Source: Lineolata rhizophorae (lineage: Eukaryota; Ascomycota; Dothideomycetes; Lineolatales; Lineolataceae). From it: 64,000 bases of DNA. This document shows, piece after piece, positions 10,093-21,504 of this stretch (positions within the stretch are counted from its first letter, which is position 1; each line of letters starts with the position of its first letter). Both the position numbers and the translations under genes were made by a program. The DNA lies in contig MU001680.1 of NCBI GenBank assembly GCA_010093515.1, positions 376,735 through 440,734 on the forward strand. The letters are read 5' to 3'. Below the pieces are notes generated by a model. That model was given only the letters and a program-made list of their open reading frames with translations, was not told the DNA's origin and ran no database searches.

Positions 10093-13000
10093 TCACTTAC
10101 CCACCCCCCTACCGCCCCCACACCAACACCGGATTTCTCCTTCCCGCTCCACATGCACCACAACGTCCATACTACGACTCTCTAGGAGCTTGACGACGCG
10201 TGAGCGCACGTCCTCCATGTCCGCACCGCGCATAGCCTGGACGTGCATCACACCGAGCACTTTTTGCTTGTGGTGAAGGCGCTCCTTTTTCTGGGGACTA
10301 TCGTGGGCGTGGTGATGATGGTCGTGGGAATGGTCGTGGGAATGGTCGTGCCCGTGGTCATGCGGGCTTCCATGATGGTTACAGTGGTCGTGATCGTGAT
10401 CGTGATCGTGATCGTGACCGTGATCGTGATCATGATCGTGACCATGACCATGGTTGTGATGCTCATCGCCATGCTCATGCTCATGCGCCCCAGCATGAGC
10501 TGCACCCTCATCCTCAAGCCAGAATCTCGGTACGCTGTAACCAGCCACGCCCCTGATACCCGAGATTTCCCTCAGTGTCTCCCTTACTGCATACTCCACA
10601 TCCGCAGGCAAACTTAGGAGCAGCCGAGACCCAGAAGACTTGACAAGTGGCAAGGCAGAAGCAAAAATGAGCACCGCTATCATGCATGACGCCAACGGGT
10701 CCCAACCAGACCAACCGTAGTACTTCGTTAAAAGAGTGGAGATGATGACAGCAACGGAGCCGAGAGCATCAGCCATGATGTGTAGGAAGATGCCCTGCAT
10801 ATTTTCATTTTCGTGGTCATCGTGATGGTGGTGGTGACCGTGGTCATCCGAATGGTCGTGGGAGTGGCTATGAGAATGACCATGATCATGGCCGTGGTGA
10901 TGGGCGTGACCGAAGGCTGTGAGGCCTACAATGTTTACGACGAAACCGAGAACGCTAACAACGAGGAGCTCGTTTAGACGATGCAGTTCGTGGCCTTCGG
11001 AAAGACGCTCAAAGGCGTCAATGACAATTTCCACGCTGACTAGCCTATTCGTAGGGATTAATCTCCTAAATCAAGCAATGAAGAGCACAAAGATGCCAAC
11101 TCACATAAGAAATATCCCATTCGCAAATCCGGAGAGGGTATCGATCTTGCCGTATCCGTATGGGAAGGCAAGGCTAGAAGGCCACTTGCTCATTACCGCT
11201 GCAGCCAGTCCGACCGCCAACCCCGCGCAGTCAAACAGCATATGGATACTGTCAGACAAAAGGCCCAAAGAACCGCTCGCAAAGCCGTAGAAGAACTGGA
11301 CGAGCATGAATGCTAGATTGAGACTGCAAATTGAAGTTAACTCTAGGAACAAAAAGTCAAAGCTTAGCATGGTGTCCTTACCAGCCAAAATACGCGATTC
11401 GCCGAGAATCCTTTTCAATCAGAATGCTGTGCACGATCGTACCCGGCTCTACGTATCGTAACAAGGTTTTTGTCAGGATCGAATAGTTTCCATGAAGTGG
11501 ATGCGCATGTCCTGTAGTGTAGGTTTGCGCTCTCTTCGGCTTGCTCCTGGTAGACCTGGAAGTGTCGAAGAAGTGGGCTGCCCAAGATAGGACAGAAAGA
11601 AATGCTTGCGTAATGGGTATGACCCAAACTCCAGAGAAAACAAACCCAGAAAAGGCCGTGACTGTACAGCCCAAACCGATGCCGTAAATACGTTGAGGGC
11701 GTAAAGAAAAAGGTTGAGAGAAAAAAGCCGCGGCTGCCGCGGATGCCATTGAAAGTGTCGAGAAAGTTACTGCAGAAGTCGAAAGCGGTGAATGCGTTGA
11801 AGACAGCACTGACAGAATTACAGTGATCATTGAAAGCGTGAACCCAGCCACGAGTGTGGTCGTGCTGTCCTCAGGAGTCATAGTAAGGGGTGATGCAAAG
11901 CTAAAACTTTGCCTCCTGCGGCCGGAGACTGGCGAGTCATTCGGCGTTGTTGGCGCGCTGGAGTCAACGAGGAATGGAGCGGAGTGGAAACAAGCCATTG
12001 GAGGAGGCAAGGCCACAATGACCATTATCAGAGCAAGGTACCCTAGAAATATAGAGTGGACGCTTGCATTCGAACTTAACCCCAACAAATCAAGACAAAG
12101 ACCCAGAAATATTGAAGCATAAGTTGCCTTCATAGCATAGAGGGAGGCTGCTACAGCATTCGTGAAGCTTCGGCCCGGTGGTCTCGAGGTAAAGCCAGCT
12201 GCCACAGCCACCAGGAGGATTAGACCGGCACGCACGCCTCCGAGCTGCATGGCCGCGTAGTATGGAAGTCCGATACTGAGCATTCGATGGAGTACATTCG
12301 ACAGAGCATTTTGGCTGAGGCTGTCCCGTATGTGCTTGCCAATATTTAGAGTTCCCTCAAGCCCATTACTACGCTCCCGGCTCCTTTCTGATGCCCGTAT
12401 TTTAGCCAAGATTCCGACCATGAGGAGCGTTCCTGAGGAGAGGGAGCAGGCACGCAGAAGGGGCGACCCCAAAGACAATTCGGTCGATTTTTTGACGCTG
12501 ATTGTGCGACCTTCGGCCTCTGACTCTGGTGCTGGGTATGCTAAGGAAGCGAGGATGTATGGAAGTGGAACAAGGACGGCGGACAGAAGCTCAACTATGC
12601 TTCCACCGAATCTGTCACGGTGAGTTAGTCTCTTGTGGAGCTATTCCCGCCGTAGAGGTTAAGCACACCTTGAAACCTCCGATTTCTCAGCGATATGAGC
12701 GAGTCCATGGCCGTCCGCAGGCAGGATCTTCGTCCTCAACGCCGGACGACCTAAGTCCGATTCGCCTCTAGGTCTGCCCTTCATGGTCGCATGAGAATCG
12801 GAACTCGGTGGGCTGTCGTCCGGCAACCGCGTCCTGGCAACGGCCGTCGAATCGTAAGGTGGCGTCTCGGTGTGAGGTTGCGAATACTCTGGCGTGGAGA
12901 AGGGTAGCTGGAAGCTGCCAAGGGAAGGAGCTTTCCTCACTGCCGCGCCTCCGTTTGCGGAAGCGGCGTGCCAGGGAAAGCGCGAGTCGGCCGAGAGAGC

Positions 13001-13111
13001 ATGGTAGTGGTGAGAACGCTGTTGGTTGCTGCGCTGGTTGCTGCCAGCGCCGGCGCCGTAACTGTGCGAGTGGATGCCGCCGTTGTAGGGAAGCGCATAC
13101 GTGGAAGCCAT
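10093..13111 (-). CDS. MSC2: CDF-family zinc transporter, MSC2/ZnT5-like, with two His-rich segments
   Basis: Exons 13111-12669, 12611-11382, 11323-11105 and 11035-10093 give about 944 aa; introns are 57, 58 and 69 nt, the first with a CTAAC branch site. A disordered Ser/Pro/His-rich N-terminus is followed by many hydrophobic segments in exon 2 (the extra membrane domain of the Msc2/ZnT5 type). The canonical CDF domain is in exons 3-4: [12 protein letters not shown] carries the SxxxD zinc motif and HIMADALGS the second HxxxD site. Two His clusters lie in exon 4, one between membrane segments (10850-10910) and one inside the C-terminal cytosolic region (10290-10480). Msc2-type carriers move Zn2+ into the ER and secretory lumen, usually as a heterodimer. 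The exact join between exons 3 and 4 is the least certain. It is divergent from ALG1. Confidence 0.9.
10387..10450. repeat. Hexanucleotide repeat (GATCGT-type) encoding alternating His-Asp
   Basis: Near-perfect tandem copies of the 6-mer GATCGT, with a few C or A substitutions, lie in the MSC2 coding region. On the coding strand they translate as alternating His-Asp, part of the metal-binding tail. Length changes in units of six keep the frame, so the tract is probably polymorphic. Confidence 0.8.
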
Positions 13112-13625
13112 AAAGGGTCGAGGAGGGGATGAGGTTGCAGAATCGCGGCGGGCAAGCGGGAGGGAGGCCGACGCTACCAGCGGCGCTTGTTTCCCCTGCC
13201 GGCTGCTGCCCGCATTAACTCGACGCACACAAACAACAGGCGGCCACGGCGCTCATTGAAGTGTGCGCGCCAGATCGCGACAGCGGTAATGGGCGCGGCA
13301 AGAAGAGAGATCCCCCCACGTGTCCAGTGCCGAATAGAATGGCTGAGAGCGCGCACGGGCGATAGTGGTGTTTCGAGGATATCGCTGGCGGCCGTATCCA
13401 GGGGTGTGAGTGTCAGGTCAGCCACTGCAAGCACAGAGCCCCACGACGGGCTAACCGGAAGAGACGTGGCTTGGCCTCCGCATCTACATACGTAGCACGT
13501 AGTGGATGTGGCGCTCCGCGCCCCTGTCTACCACCGTCTGCCCGGATCTCATCTCGCACGGCGCATCTGGCCGAGACCATGACTCTGCGGGCCACCCCGG
13601 ATCCGGTCCGTGACGGCTCCACGCC
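13112..13625. promoter_or_regulatory. Shared divergent promoter MSC2 / ALG1
   Basis: These 514 bp separate two ATGs pointing away from each other, so both promoters must lie here or overlap. The first 117 bp stay open in the MSC2 frame but lack an ATG. No individual factor site can be assigned with confidence. Confidence 0.6.
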
Positions 13626-15255
13626 ATGCAGTTGAACGTGGAATACGTCTTAGGGATTGCCTTGGTGCTGTCCACGCTCTTCTGCTTGTTACTCCTGGCA
13701 TTGCCGTCGCAATATGATCCCCGGCTTGAAAGGTCTCGCCGTGCATCATCGGCTTCGCTGAAAGGTGGCCATAGAAAATCAAAATCCAAGATTTCTGTGC
13801 AGGTAGTAGTCTTGGGCGATATCGGAAGGAGCCCGCGCATGCAATACCATGCCCTTAGCATTGCCAAGCACGGAGCCCGTGTAGACATAATCGGATACAA
13901 AGGTATTTTGCTCCAGTCACGCATGCTCCGCAGGCGGCTTTGAATATTGAATATCAGGTTTTGCACGTAGAATCCGACGTTCATCCAGAGATCCAATCCG
14001 ACGAATTGATCAATGTCGTCCCTATCCCACCACTACCGAAGCGACTCCGAGCTAGTAACAGACTCCTCTTTGTTTTCACGGCGCCTTTTAAGATACTGTG
14101 GCAGGTTCTAAGCCTCTACTATGTCTTGGGATATGGTACCAAGCCAGCAAAATGGATGCTAGTTCAGGTAGGTTTCTCGAGCCTTGTCCACGGGACATCA
14201 TACTTTCAATTTACGAGGTGAATTCTCAAAACAAATCATGGCTCCTAGATCTTTCTTGACGCGCTTTGCGGAGTCTATTTTCTATGTCAACTCCATACTT
14301 ACTATCGCAACAGAACCCTCCTTCAATTCCCACTCTCGCTCTTGCCTGGTTTGTTTGCTTCTTCCGCAACACCCGCCTCGTTATTGATTGGCACAACTTT
14401 GGCTACTCTATCCTGGCTCTCAAACTTGGTCCCTCCCATCCCCTAGTCCGGATATCCGCGCGTTATGAAGCCATTTTCTCGCGCTTTGCATTTACCCACT
14501 TTGCAGTCACCGACGCCATGGCGCGCCTCATGAAGGAGCAGTACAATGTCATTGCTCTTCCGCTACATGACCGTCCACCAATGCACTTCCAGCCCCTCAC
14601 CCAAGAACAGCGAGATAGTTTTCTGGGGCGGTTACCGGAAACTGCGAAGTTTGCGGAGGAAGTCAAGACAGGGGGCGCGAAGATTGTGGTGAGCTCCACT
14701 TCATGGACAGCAGACGAGGATTTTTCGATCCTTCTCGACGCTCTTGTTGCATACTCGTCCGAGGCATCATTAGTAGCCTCCAGGCTTCCGCGCATTATTG
14801 CCATAATCACCGGGAAAGGCCCACAAAAGGAGCACTATCTATCTAGGATCAAGTCACTCACGGACCAAAACAAACTGTCTAAAGCCGTCATCCAGACCGC
14901 CTGGCTCAGCGCGTCGGACTACGCACTTCTTCTCGGTGCCGCCGACCTTGGCGTCTCCCTCCACACCTCTTCTTCCGGGGTGGACCTCCCCATGAAAGTC
15001 GTCGACATGTTCGGTACAGGTTTGCCTGTTGTGGGGTGGTCCGACTTTGAGGCGTGGCCGGAATTGGTGCAAGAGGGTGTCAATGGAAGGGGCTTTAAGA
15101 GTTCAGACCAGTTAAAGCAATTGCTGGTAGATTTGCTGAATGAAGGGGCGGGACAATTGGACAAGTTGAGGGAAGGAGCCCTGAGGGAATGTGGGAGGAG
15201 GTGGGACGAGGAGTGGGATCCGGTGGCGGGAAGGGTGCTTGGACTGGCGCATTGA
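13626..15255 (+). CDS. ALG1: Chitobiosyldiphosphodolichol beta-mannosyltransferase (GT33)
   Basis: Exons 13626-13902, 13971-14167 and 14314-15255 give 471 aa (yeast Alg1 is 449). The enzyme adds the first mannose, from GDP-Man, to dolichol-PP-GlcNAc2 on the cytosolic face of the ER. A single N-terminal membrane anchor (about residues 8-28) is followed by the hallmark VVVLGDIGRSPRMQYHALS, then IDWHNFGYSIL and the C-terminal donor-binding motif region SLHTSSSGVDLPMKVVDMF (residues about 372-390). Joining exon 1 to exon 2 restores GYK-ESDVHPEI, as expected for the family. Introns are 68 and 146 nt; the first has a slightly weak GTATTT donor. It is an essential N-glycosylation gene, divergent from MSC2. 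Confidence 0.96.
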
Positions 15256-15775
15256 TTTACGATTTGGCTGACCCTCTTAAGTTTAGGTTTTGGGAATACA
15301 CATCAGGGAGGTGTCTTTTGGGAGCGCTTCTGTTTAACTTTACAATCTCTTCACTATTGAAAACGCTCAAAGACCATTGATCGGCCTGGTTGCAACATCT
15401 TTGGTGACGCATATGCATGTTCCTACTTCTACAGGAAATTTGGCGCACGATTGAGCTTTAAGGCGCAGAGACGCACTAAGCCCTTGAGTCTACCAGTAAA
15501 CTATTAGAATTATCAAAATCAAGCACAAAACTCATCTACCTAATTCTTGCGCTCAAGGTAGTGTTCGTAGGCCGTGTTAAACCGCATCGGGCTAAGCGCT
15601 CACGTGCCACCAGGTCGGGCAGGGTCGTCAAGCAAGACCAGGGTTGTTTGTTGACGGTTGGCACGCGTCGCGGTATCCATCCTTACACTTCTATGGTCAC
15701 ACCTAGACATTCGATCCCATATCGCGCCGCATATTTCTCCCTCATACCTTTTCACAAGAGCATTCATTAGCAACC
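15256..15775. other. Intergenic between ALG1 and the coiled-coil gene
   Basis: This 520-bp spacer between two plus-strand genes shows no coding sequence. It must contain the ALG1 terminator and the promoter of the downstream gene. Confidence 0.4.
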
Positions 15776-17847
15776 ATGGCTCCGATTAGCATATCGGAGC
15801 CGCACGGCACCGACGACCCGACAGAGGTAAATATGTCCCCAAGACCCACGTTTTCTCGGCAGCGCTATTGTTCCGATACGCACCGTGCCGTTCCATCCTC
15901 TCCTCTCGCTAACACTAAGATCTAACAGCTCGAATTGGCTCTTCGAACCGCGAACCAGGAGGTTGCCTTCGCACGCAGCAAGCATACTCTTACTATCGTT
16001 GCGAAAGACGAAGACATCCGCAAACTTCGCGTGCAGATACTGCTGCTCGAGGACGAGAACGACGAGCTGCACAATCAACTCACAGAGGAGGAGGAGCATG
16101 CAGATGCGATGGAACGCAACTATGGAGATGTTGTCGCCCGGCTCGAGGACTCAAACGCGGAGATAGAGAGGCTGGAGAATGAGTTGCGTGGCAAGACGCG
16201 CGAACTAAACAACATGAAGGTGAACCGATGTGTTTCCATCCGGCGAGGTACTCAAAATGCTAATGCTTCCTCCAGGCCGAGCTTTCCTCTCTCCAAAACC
16301 TAAATACCGAATCCACCCGCGTCCTAACTGAGAAACTCTCGCTAAACCGGGAGCTCGCCAATCTTAAGCCCGAACTCGAGCATCTCCGATCACAGGTTTC
16401 GTCCAACCAATCGCTTCTTGCCGACAAACTCGGCCTCGAGCGTCAGCTCGCCTCCGTCCAGGTCGAGCTTGAAAATGAAAAACGCGCAGCTCAACGTCTC
16501 CAAACTCGCCTACAGGCGAAGAAAGGTGAAGCAGACGACGCGAGGGCCGAGGAGTTGAGGGAGCTGCAAGATGCTATAAAGAAGGAACGCAAGGAGCGTG
16601 AGAAGGCGGAACAGGCAGCGCGCAAAGCCGAGGAAGATGCTGAAGAGGCGAAGAAAGCTGCCGCCGCTGCCGCAGCAGCGGAGCGGCCAGCCTCACGTGG
16701 CAAAGATGAAGAGAAGGCTAAGCTGGCGGCCAAAGTGAAGGAAGCGGAGAAAGAGCTAGGTAGGGAAAGGCGCGAACGCGAGAAGGCCGAGCGGGCCATC
16801 CAGAAGAGTGAGGAGGGGTGGAACGCCCAGAAGGAAGTGTTGGATGATAAGCTGAACGCGTTCCGGACTAAGCTTAAGAGCACGAAAGAGAAGCTCAAGG
16901 AAGCTGAGGAAAATGCCAAGAAGGCTGAAGCAGCGGCTGTTGCTGCTGCTGCTAATTCCAGTGCGAGCGCCAACCAAACCGCTGCCGCTGTTAAGAACGG
17001 ACGTAAGCGCAGTGCTCCCCAAGCGGATCCGGATGTTACAATTGGCACACCCGGCGATGGCTTCCCAGCCAAGAGGACGAAACGCAGCATGAGCTCAGCT
17101 GCCATGCCCGGCGACAAGTCCACATTTTCCATTACGCCGTTCTTGAATCGCACTGCTAGCATTGCTCCCGAGAGCCCTATCCAAGAAGAGGATGAGCAAG
17201 TCGCCGAGCAGGAAGATACTCGCGTCAACAGCAACGCAGACCCAACATCTCCTGTCCCCACCCCGTCTGGCCCTCCAAAGAGACAGGCGAAGGAAAAGGC
17301 CGTCCGGCCCAAACCGAAGGCTTTGGCCTCCGCTAAGAACAAACCCAACACTAAAGTGGCTGCCGCAAAGAAGAAAGCCACCACATTTGCTCTCGACAGT
17401 GTCGCCGAGGAAGGCGCGGAGGAGAACGATGAGAATGCCGACCCTGCAGCCAAGGAACAAGAACAGCGGCCCGCCGCAAAACTGAGCGGTAAACCCATCC
17501 CCAAGCTCAAGCCAAATTCCCAACAACTGCCGGATAAGCCTAAGGCGCCCCGTAAGTCCATCGCCGATATCGCCGCCTTCAACGAGGAGGCGCCCGTCGA
17601 AAAGAAGAAGAAGCGGAAGTTGCTCGGTGGTGGTGGTGGAGGTCCTAAGACTCTTTTCGATGAAGAGGACGGCGCAATGCCGGCGAAGCCGATCCCGGGA
17701 CGAGGTATGTTCGCGGCCAGGGCTCTAGGGAAGGCGAAGGGGTTGGGCGGCATACAGGGGAACAAAGGTCCGCTAATGGCGACCGACGACGGATTCACTT
17801 TTTCGCCTCTGAAGAAGGATAGGCGAGCTGGAAGTGTGGCAAGGTAG
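15776..17847 (+). CDS. Coiled-coil, Lys/Ala-rich protein, probably nuclear; function unknown
   Basis: Exons 15776-15826, 15929-16219 and 16276-17847 give 637 aa. I do not recognise the family. Residues about 18-330 are an almost unbroken coiled coil of Glu/Lys/Leu heptads (for example RLEDSNAEIERLENELRGK), Ala-rich near 270-290. The second half is low-complexity and basic with several nuclear-localisation-like stretches (KRTKRS, KKKKRK). Short conserved-looking motifs stand out: STFSITPFLNRT in the middle and FTFSPLKKDRR at the extreme C-terminus. Such short motifs behind a long coiled coil resemble mitotic or kinetochore scaffolds, but that is only an analogy. The small first exon is supported by a good ATG context and a GTAAAT donor. 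A long open frame exists on the opposite strand but is a compositional shadow. Confidence 0.85.
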
Positions 17848-18018
17848 ATTGAGAAGGGCATGTACTTCGATAAAGTCCTGTAATTGGCTTTGTAGAGATT
17901 TCTGTCGGGGTTGAAATTTTGGTAGTGTAGGCTTGTGATAGATGGTCACTTGTGCTTAGACTCTGTTCCTTGGCGTATTTGAGATTGCGAGTAATAATGC
18001 TTATTATTTCATTCATTC

Positions 18019-19409
18019 CTAATCCTTGAAGACTTCTTCTCTTGTTGGGAGTTCTTTGCGTCGGAGGGCAACGAAATATGCCTCCCTAGATTCCTGGGTG
18101 ACGTTTAGCGGTGTCGATTAGTGGCGCCTGACATTATATTAGCATGGGCACTAACCTTTCGTGAGGATTCTGGTTTCTCCCTATGCACCTTCTCAAAGAG
18201 CCTTCTGAGCTTCATCTCAAGTGCCTTGTCCTCTGCGCCTTGGTAGTATTTACATAAGAAATGCCCACCGGAGCGGAGGGTATCAAAGCAAAACGTCAAC
18301 GCGGCTGTGCAAAGATCCTGTGTAGCACCATGATTAGCCTTGTTCTAACCCTAACCCTAACCCTTTCCTCGAACCTAAGGGGGGACCGTACCATACTCCC
18401 CACGTGATCCCGGAAGGGAATTCCGCTCGTATTCATCATCCTACTCGTGAAATACGCGTTACTAATGCTGTTCTTCCAGAACCCCGTCGTCTGATACCAG
18501 GGTGCGGACATATCACTCAGCACGACGTCCACGACGCGGCCCTGTCTCTCGTCACGCTCCCTCCTCGACAGGCGTTCTCTCTCCGCAGCCTCTTCATCCT
18601 GCTCGCCCGCCCGATCCCTCCCTCCGCCGTCAAGTGCCGCATGCCTCTCCAAGTCGATGTAGCCGCGGCTCTCTTGTTCCAGGTCCTCTTCTGTCACGCC
18701 ACCCTCATCCTTTGCTGAGGCAAAGCTTACGCGCTTGCGCGGCCGTCCGAGATCGGGATCGCGCACGTAGTCGCGGACTCCGGCTTGGATCTCCGGGGAG
18801 AGGAAGTTACCCTGGAGGGTGGAAACGCCGGGTGGGGGCTGTACGGGAATGATGTCGATGCCGATGACGCGACCGTTGGGCGCGGTGCGGTTGACGGCGA
18901 CTTGGGACCAGGAACCCGGAGCGTAACCCTAGAAGTCGGAAATCTGGAATCAGCAAATGAAGTGATTCTTAGCCATTTCCTGTTACTAGGATGTAAAACC
19001 TACGAGGTCAACAACGGTATTATCGGGTTTGAAGAGCTTGTACTTCTCGTTCATCTGCAAAATTTGCCCGTTAGCACTCCCTTACTGCAGTCAACTGTGA
19101 TCTCTACCAGTTCATCTTCCAAGCAAATCACCATACCTCCAGAAGCTTAAAAGCGGCGCGGCTCTTTAGCCCTTGCACCTTAGCCTCTCTAGAGAACCTA
19201 TCTCGGCTCTGTCTCGCTTTCCATCGTGTCGACGAAGAGGCGAAACGCACGGCGCGTCGTGCTGCAGATGGCGTGTTCGACTTATTCGTCAAGCAGACGC
19301 GCTGACGCGAACGTGTCGCAGCGACTGAACAGGCACATAGCGGCGGGATATAGCGCGACTCAAGGAGGAAGCTATTTGTTAGCGTGCAGAGAATGCGGCG
19401 CGAGAGCAT
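18019..19409 (-). CDS. MRM2: Mitochondrial rRNA 2'-O-ribose methyltransferase (FtsJ/RrmJ family)
   Basis: Exons 19409-19137, 19054-19004, 18928-18392, 18317-18156 and 18093-18019 join in frame to 365 aa. FtsJ hallmarks are clear: RDRFSREAKVQGLKSRAAFK (catalytic Lys near residue 86), the SAM loop LGYAPGSWSQVA built across exons 2-3, IGIDIIPVQP, the catalytic Asp in VVLSDMSAPW, the Lys in GGHFLCKYYQG and the final Glu in ESREAYFVALRRK, completing the K-D-K-E tetrad. The first about 75 residues are Arg/Ser-rich with few acids, a mitochondrial presequence, so the likely substrate is the large mitochondrial rRNA (as for yeast Mrm2). An acidic-basic insert of about 70 aa precedes the catalytic Asp. 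Intron 3 contains a telomere-like repeat. It converges with the coiled-coil gene and is divergent from RMT2. Confidence 0.95.
18345..18363. repeat. Interstitial telomere-type repeat in MRM2 intron 3
   Basis: About three perfect copies of CCCTAA (TTAGGG on the gene's strand) lie inside the 74-nt third intron of MRM2 (18318-18391). TTAGGG is the telomere repeat of nearly all filamentous ascomycetes. This is a short internal tract, not a chromosome end, since single-copy coding exons continue on both sides. Confidence 0.9.
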
Positions 19410-19909
19410 GGGGAAATGGCGAAATGGAAAAGAAGTGATGGTCATGAGTGAAGAAGCTCCATCCAAGCTCGGGAGCTTGACTGAAAGTAGCACCTCTAGT
19501 GTAGTTTATAGCTTGAACGTCGTTCAAGTCGTTAGCCAAGTGAAGAGACTATAACAGTCTCTTCTCCCTTTACGCTATATTCTGATTTCTCCTAGTAGGT
19601 ACAGCTATCTCGCAAATTTTGGACTTTTGTTTTTGCAAGTCATGACTTCACCCTATGCATCTGTTCTTGTCCAGCTTTCGGGCAAACCAAAGCATCGTAT
19701 TCTGCCACCGCCTTCAACCTTAACCCAAAAAACTTCGCAGCCGACGAGAAAACCTACTACTGCTACATCTTCCAAAAGCCCCGCTCTTTTTGACCGAACA
19801 ATTACATGGCTCTCTTTCAGCTTCTTCGGTCATAAAATCTCTTAATTTTCATGAATTCCAATTCCATTGCACTCCCTAGAGCGCCTCCACTACAACCCGC
19901 CCACCCACC
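19410..19909. promoter_or_regulatory. Shared divergent promoter MRM2 / RMT2
   Basis: These 500 bp lie between two start codons pointing apart. The middle (about 19500-19640) is A+T-rich and pyrimidine-rich, as is common for core promoters. Both flanking genes are methyltransferases acting on ribosome components, which makes a shared growth-linked control plausible. Confidence 0.6.
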
Positions 19910-21371
19910 ATGGACCCTGCAGCAGACATGGACATGACCCTCGACACGGACATCGAAACGCAATCCATCCTGCTCGCCGCCGCCAATCACGACGTGCGCG
20001 CCCTCCGCGCTCTGCTCTCCAATCGTGCCGGCTCGGCAAACGTGCAAGATCCCGAAACCGGCGCCACCCCGCTTCACGCCGCAATCGCGGCGTGCGAGCC
20101 CGACGCGGAAGGTGACGACACTGCCACCGCTGGCGCTGCATCCGCCAACGGCGCGGCCGCGAATGGCGTTACCCATGTGAACGGGGCTGGTGGTGACGCC
20201 GCGACAGTAACAGCGGAAGAGGCGGGTAAGGAGAGCGAGAGGGAGAAGTTGATGGAAGAGGCGGGCAAGACGGTCAAATTGCTGCTGCAGCACGGAGCGA
20301 TCTGGAACGACCTGGATGCGAACGGGGAAACGCCGGGGTGCATAGCGAGGCGGTTGGGGTTGAAGGAGTTGTATGATTTGATGGTGGATGCGGGAGTAAG
20401 GGCGGAGTTATTGCTGGGGAGGCTGGATGAATATCAGCCGCTCGGCGACGGGGATGGGGAAGGGGATGAGGACGATGCGGGTGAAGATGAGAACGAGGGA
20501 CGAGTGGCGGAGGGTGGAGATGCTGAGCAGGCTCAAGGGACAGTAGAATCGGGAAACGCTACCGTAGCAAGCGCGCAAGAGCCGTCACAGGATCAATCTC
20601 AGCAGAATTTAACGAATTCGGACGTTAACAATGCGAAATACCTCGCGTCTAACCTCACCTTCACCGCCGACCGTCTTCTGGACGCCGACGCCAACGGCGT
20701 CATGATGTCCTGGGAGACTAACCTCATGTCCCGGAGCGCTGAACTTCTAACCCCTACCGAGGGTCTCCGCATCCTTAACGTCGGCCACGGCATGAGTATC
20801 ATTGATACCGAGTTTCAGAAGCGCAAGCCTTCCATGCACCACATCGTCGAAGCGCATCCGGCCGTGCTCGAGCGCATGAAGCGCGACGGCTGGTACGAGA
20901 AGCCTGGCATAGTAGTGCATGAAGGTCGGTGGCAGGACGTGGTGCCGCAGCTGGTTGAGGAGAACGTCATGTTCGATGCCATTTACTTTGATACTTTTGC
21001 GGAAGACTACAGAGAGCTGAGAGAGTTCTTTTCTGAATACGTGATTGGATTGTTGGATCCGGTAGGTGGGAAGGATGGAGAAGGGGGAAAATTTGGGTTC
21101 TTCAATGGACTTGGTGCGGATAGGCAGATTTGCTACGATATTTACTCCAAGGTGAGTGCCGAGAGTTCATATTCAACCGCAACATAGCATAACAGAGGTA
21201 ACTAAGTGGTATCAGATTGTGGAATTGGATATTTACGAAGCCGGCTTGGATATTGAATGGGAAGACGTCAAAATCGGCGATCTCGACGCGTCCGGCGAAT
21301 GGTCTGGTGTTAGGCGCCGCTACTGGATTCCCGACAAATACCGTCTGCCGACCTGCACGTTCCTAGGATGA
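19910..21371 (+). CDS. RMT2: Protein arginine N-delta methyltransferase Rmt2
   Basis: Exons 19910-21151 and 21216-21371 (64-nt intron with a CTAAG-like branch) give 465 aa. The fungal Rmt2 layout is complete: ankyrin-like repeats at the N-terminus (about residues 18-60 and 120-160; ETGATPLHAAIAA and DANGETPGCIARRLGL), interrupted by an Ala/Gly-rich insert, an acidic linker (about 178-235), then the SAM-dependent methyltransferase domain with SWETNLM, LRILNVGHGMSIIDTEFQ (motif I), HIVEAHPAVLERM (post-I) and FDAIYFDTFAEDYREL (motif II), ending WIPDKYRLPTCTF. In yeast this enzyme methylates the delta nitrogen of an arginine in ribosomal protein Rpl12. The start sits in a strong CCACC context. 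It is divergent from MRM2 and converges on the DLH-like gene only 133 bp away. Confidence 0.95.
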
Positions 21372-21504
21372 AGGGTGGAAAGCAACCTCGAAGGGATAAA
21401 GGGATAAAGGGATAGGAGAAGCGACAACTTAACGCCATGATTCGCGAACTCCTTTTTCCGGTCCTGGCATCAAGATCAACTTGTTTCCAAAAAAAGGGCC
21501 AACA

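Noticed and set aside
16491-17861. 456-aa minus-strand open frame opposite the coiled-coil gene
   Set aside because: Mirror of Lys/Glu/Ala-rich codons giving Ser/Phe/Leu runs; a shadow frame without motifs.
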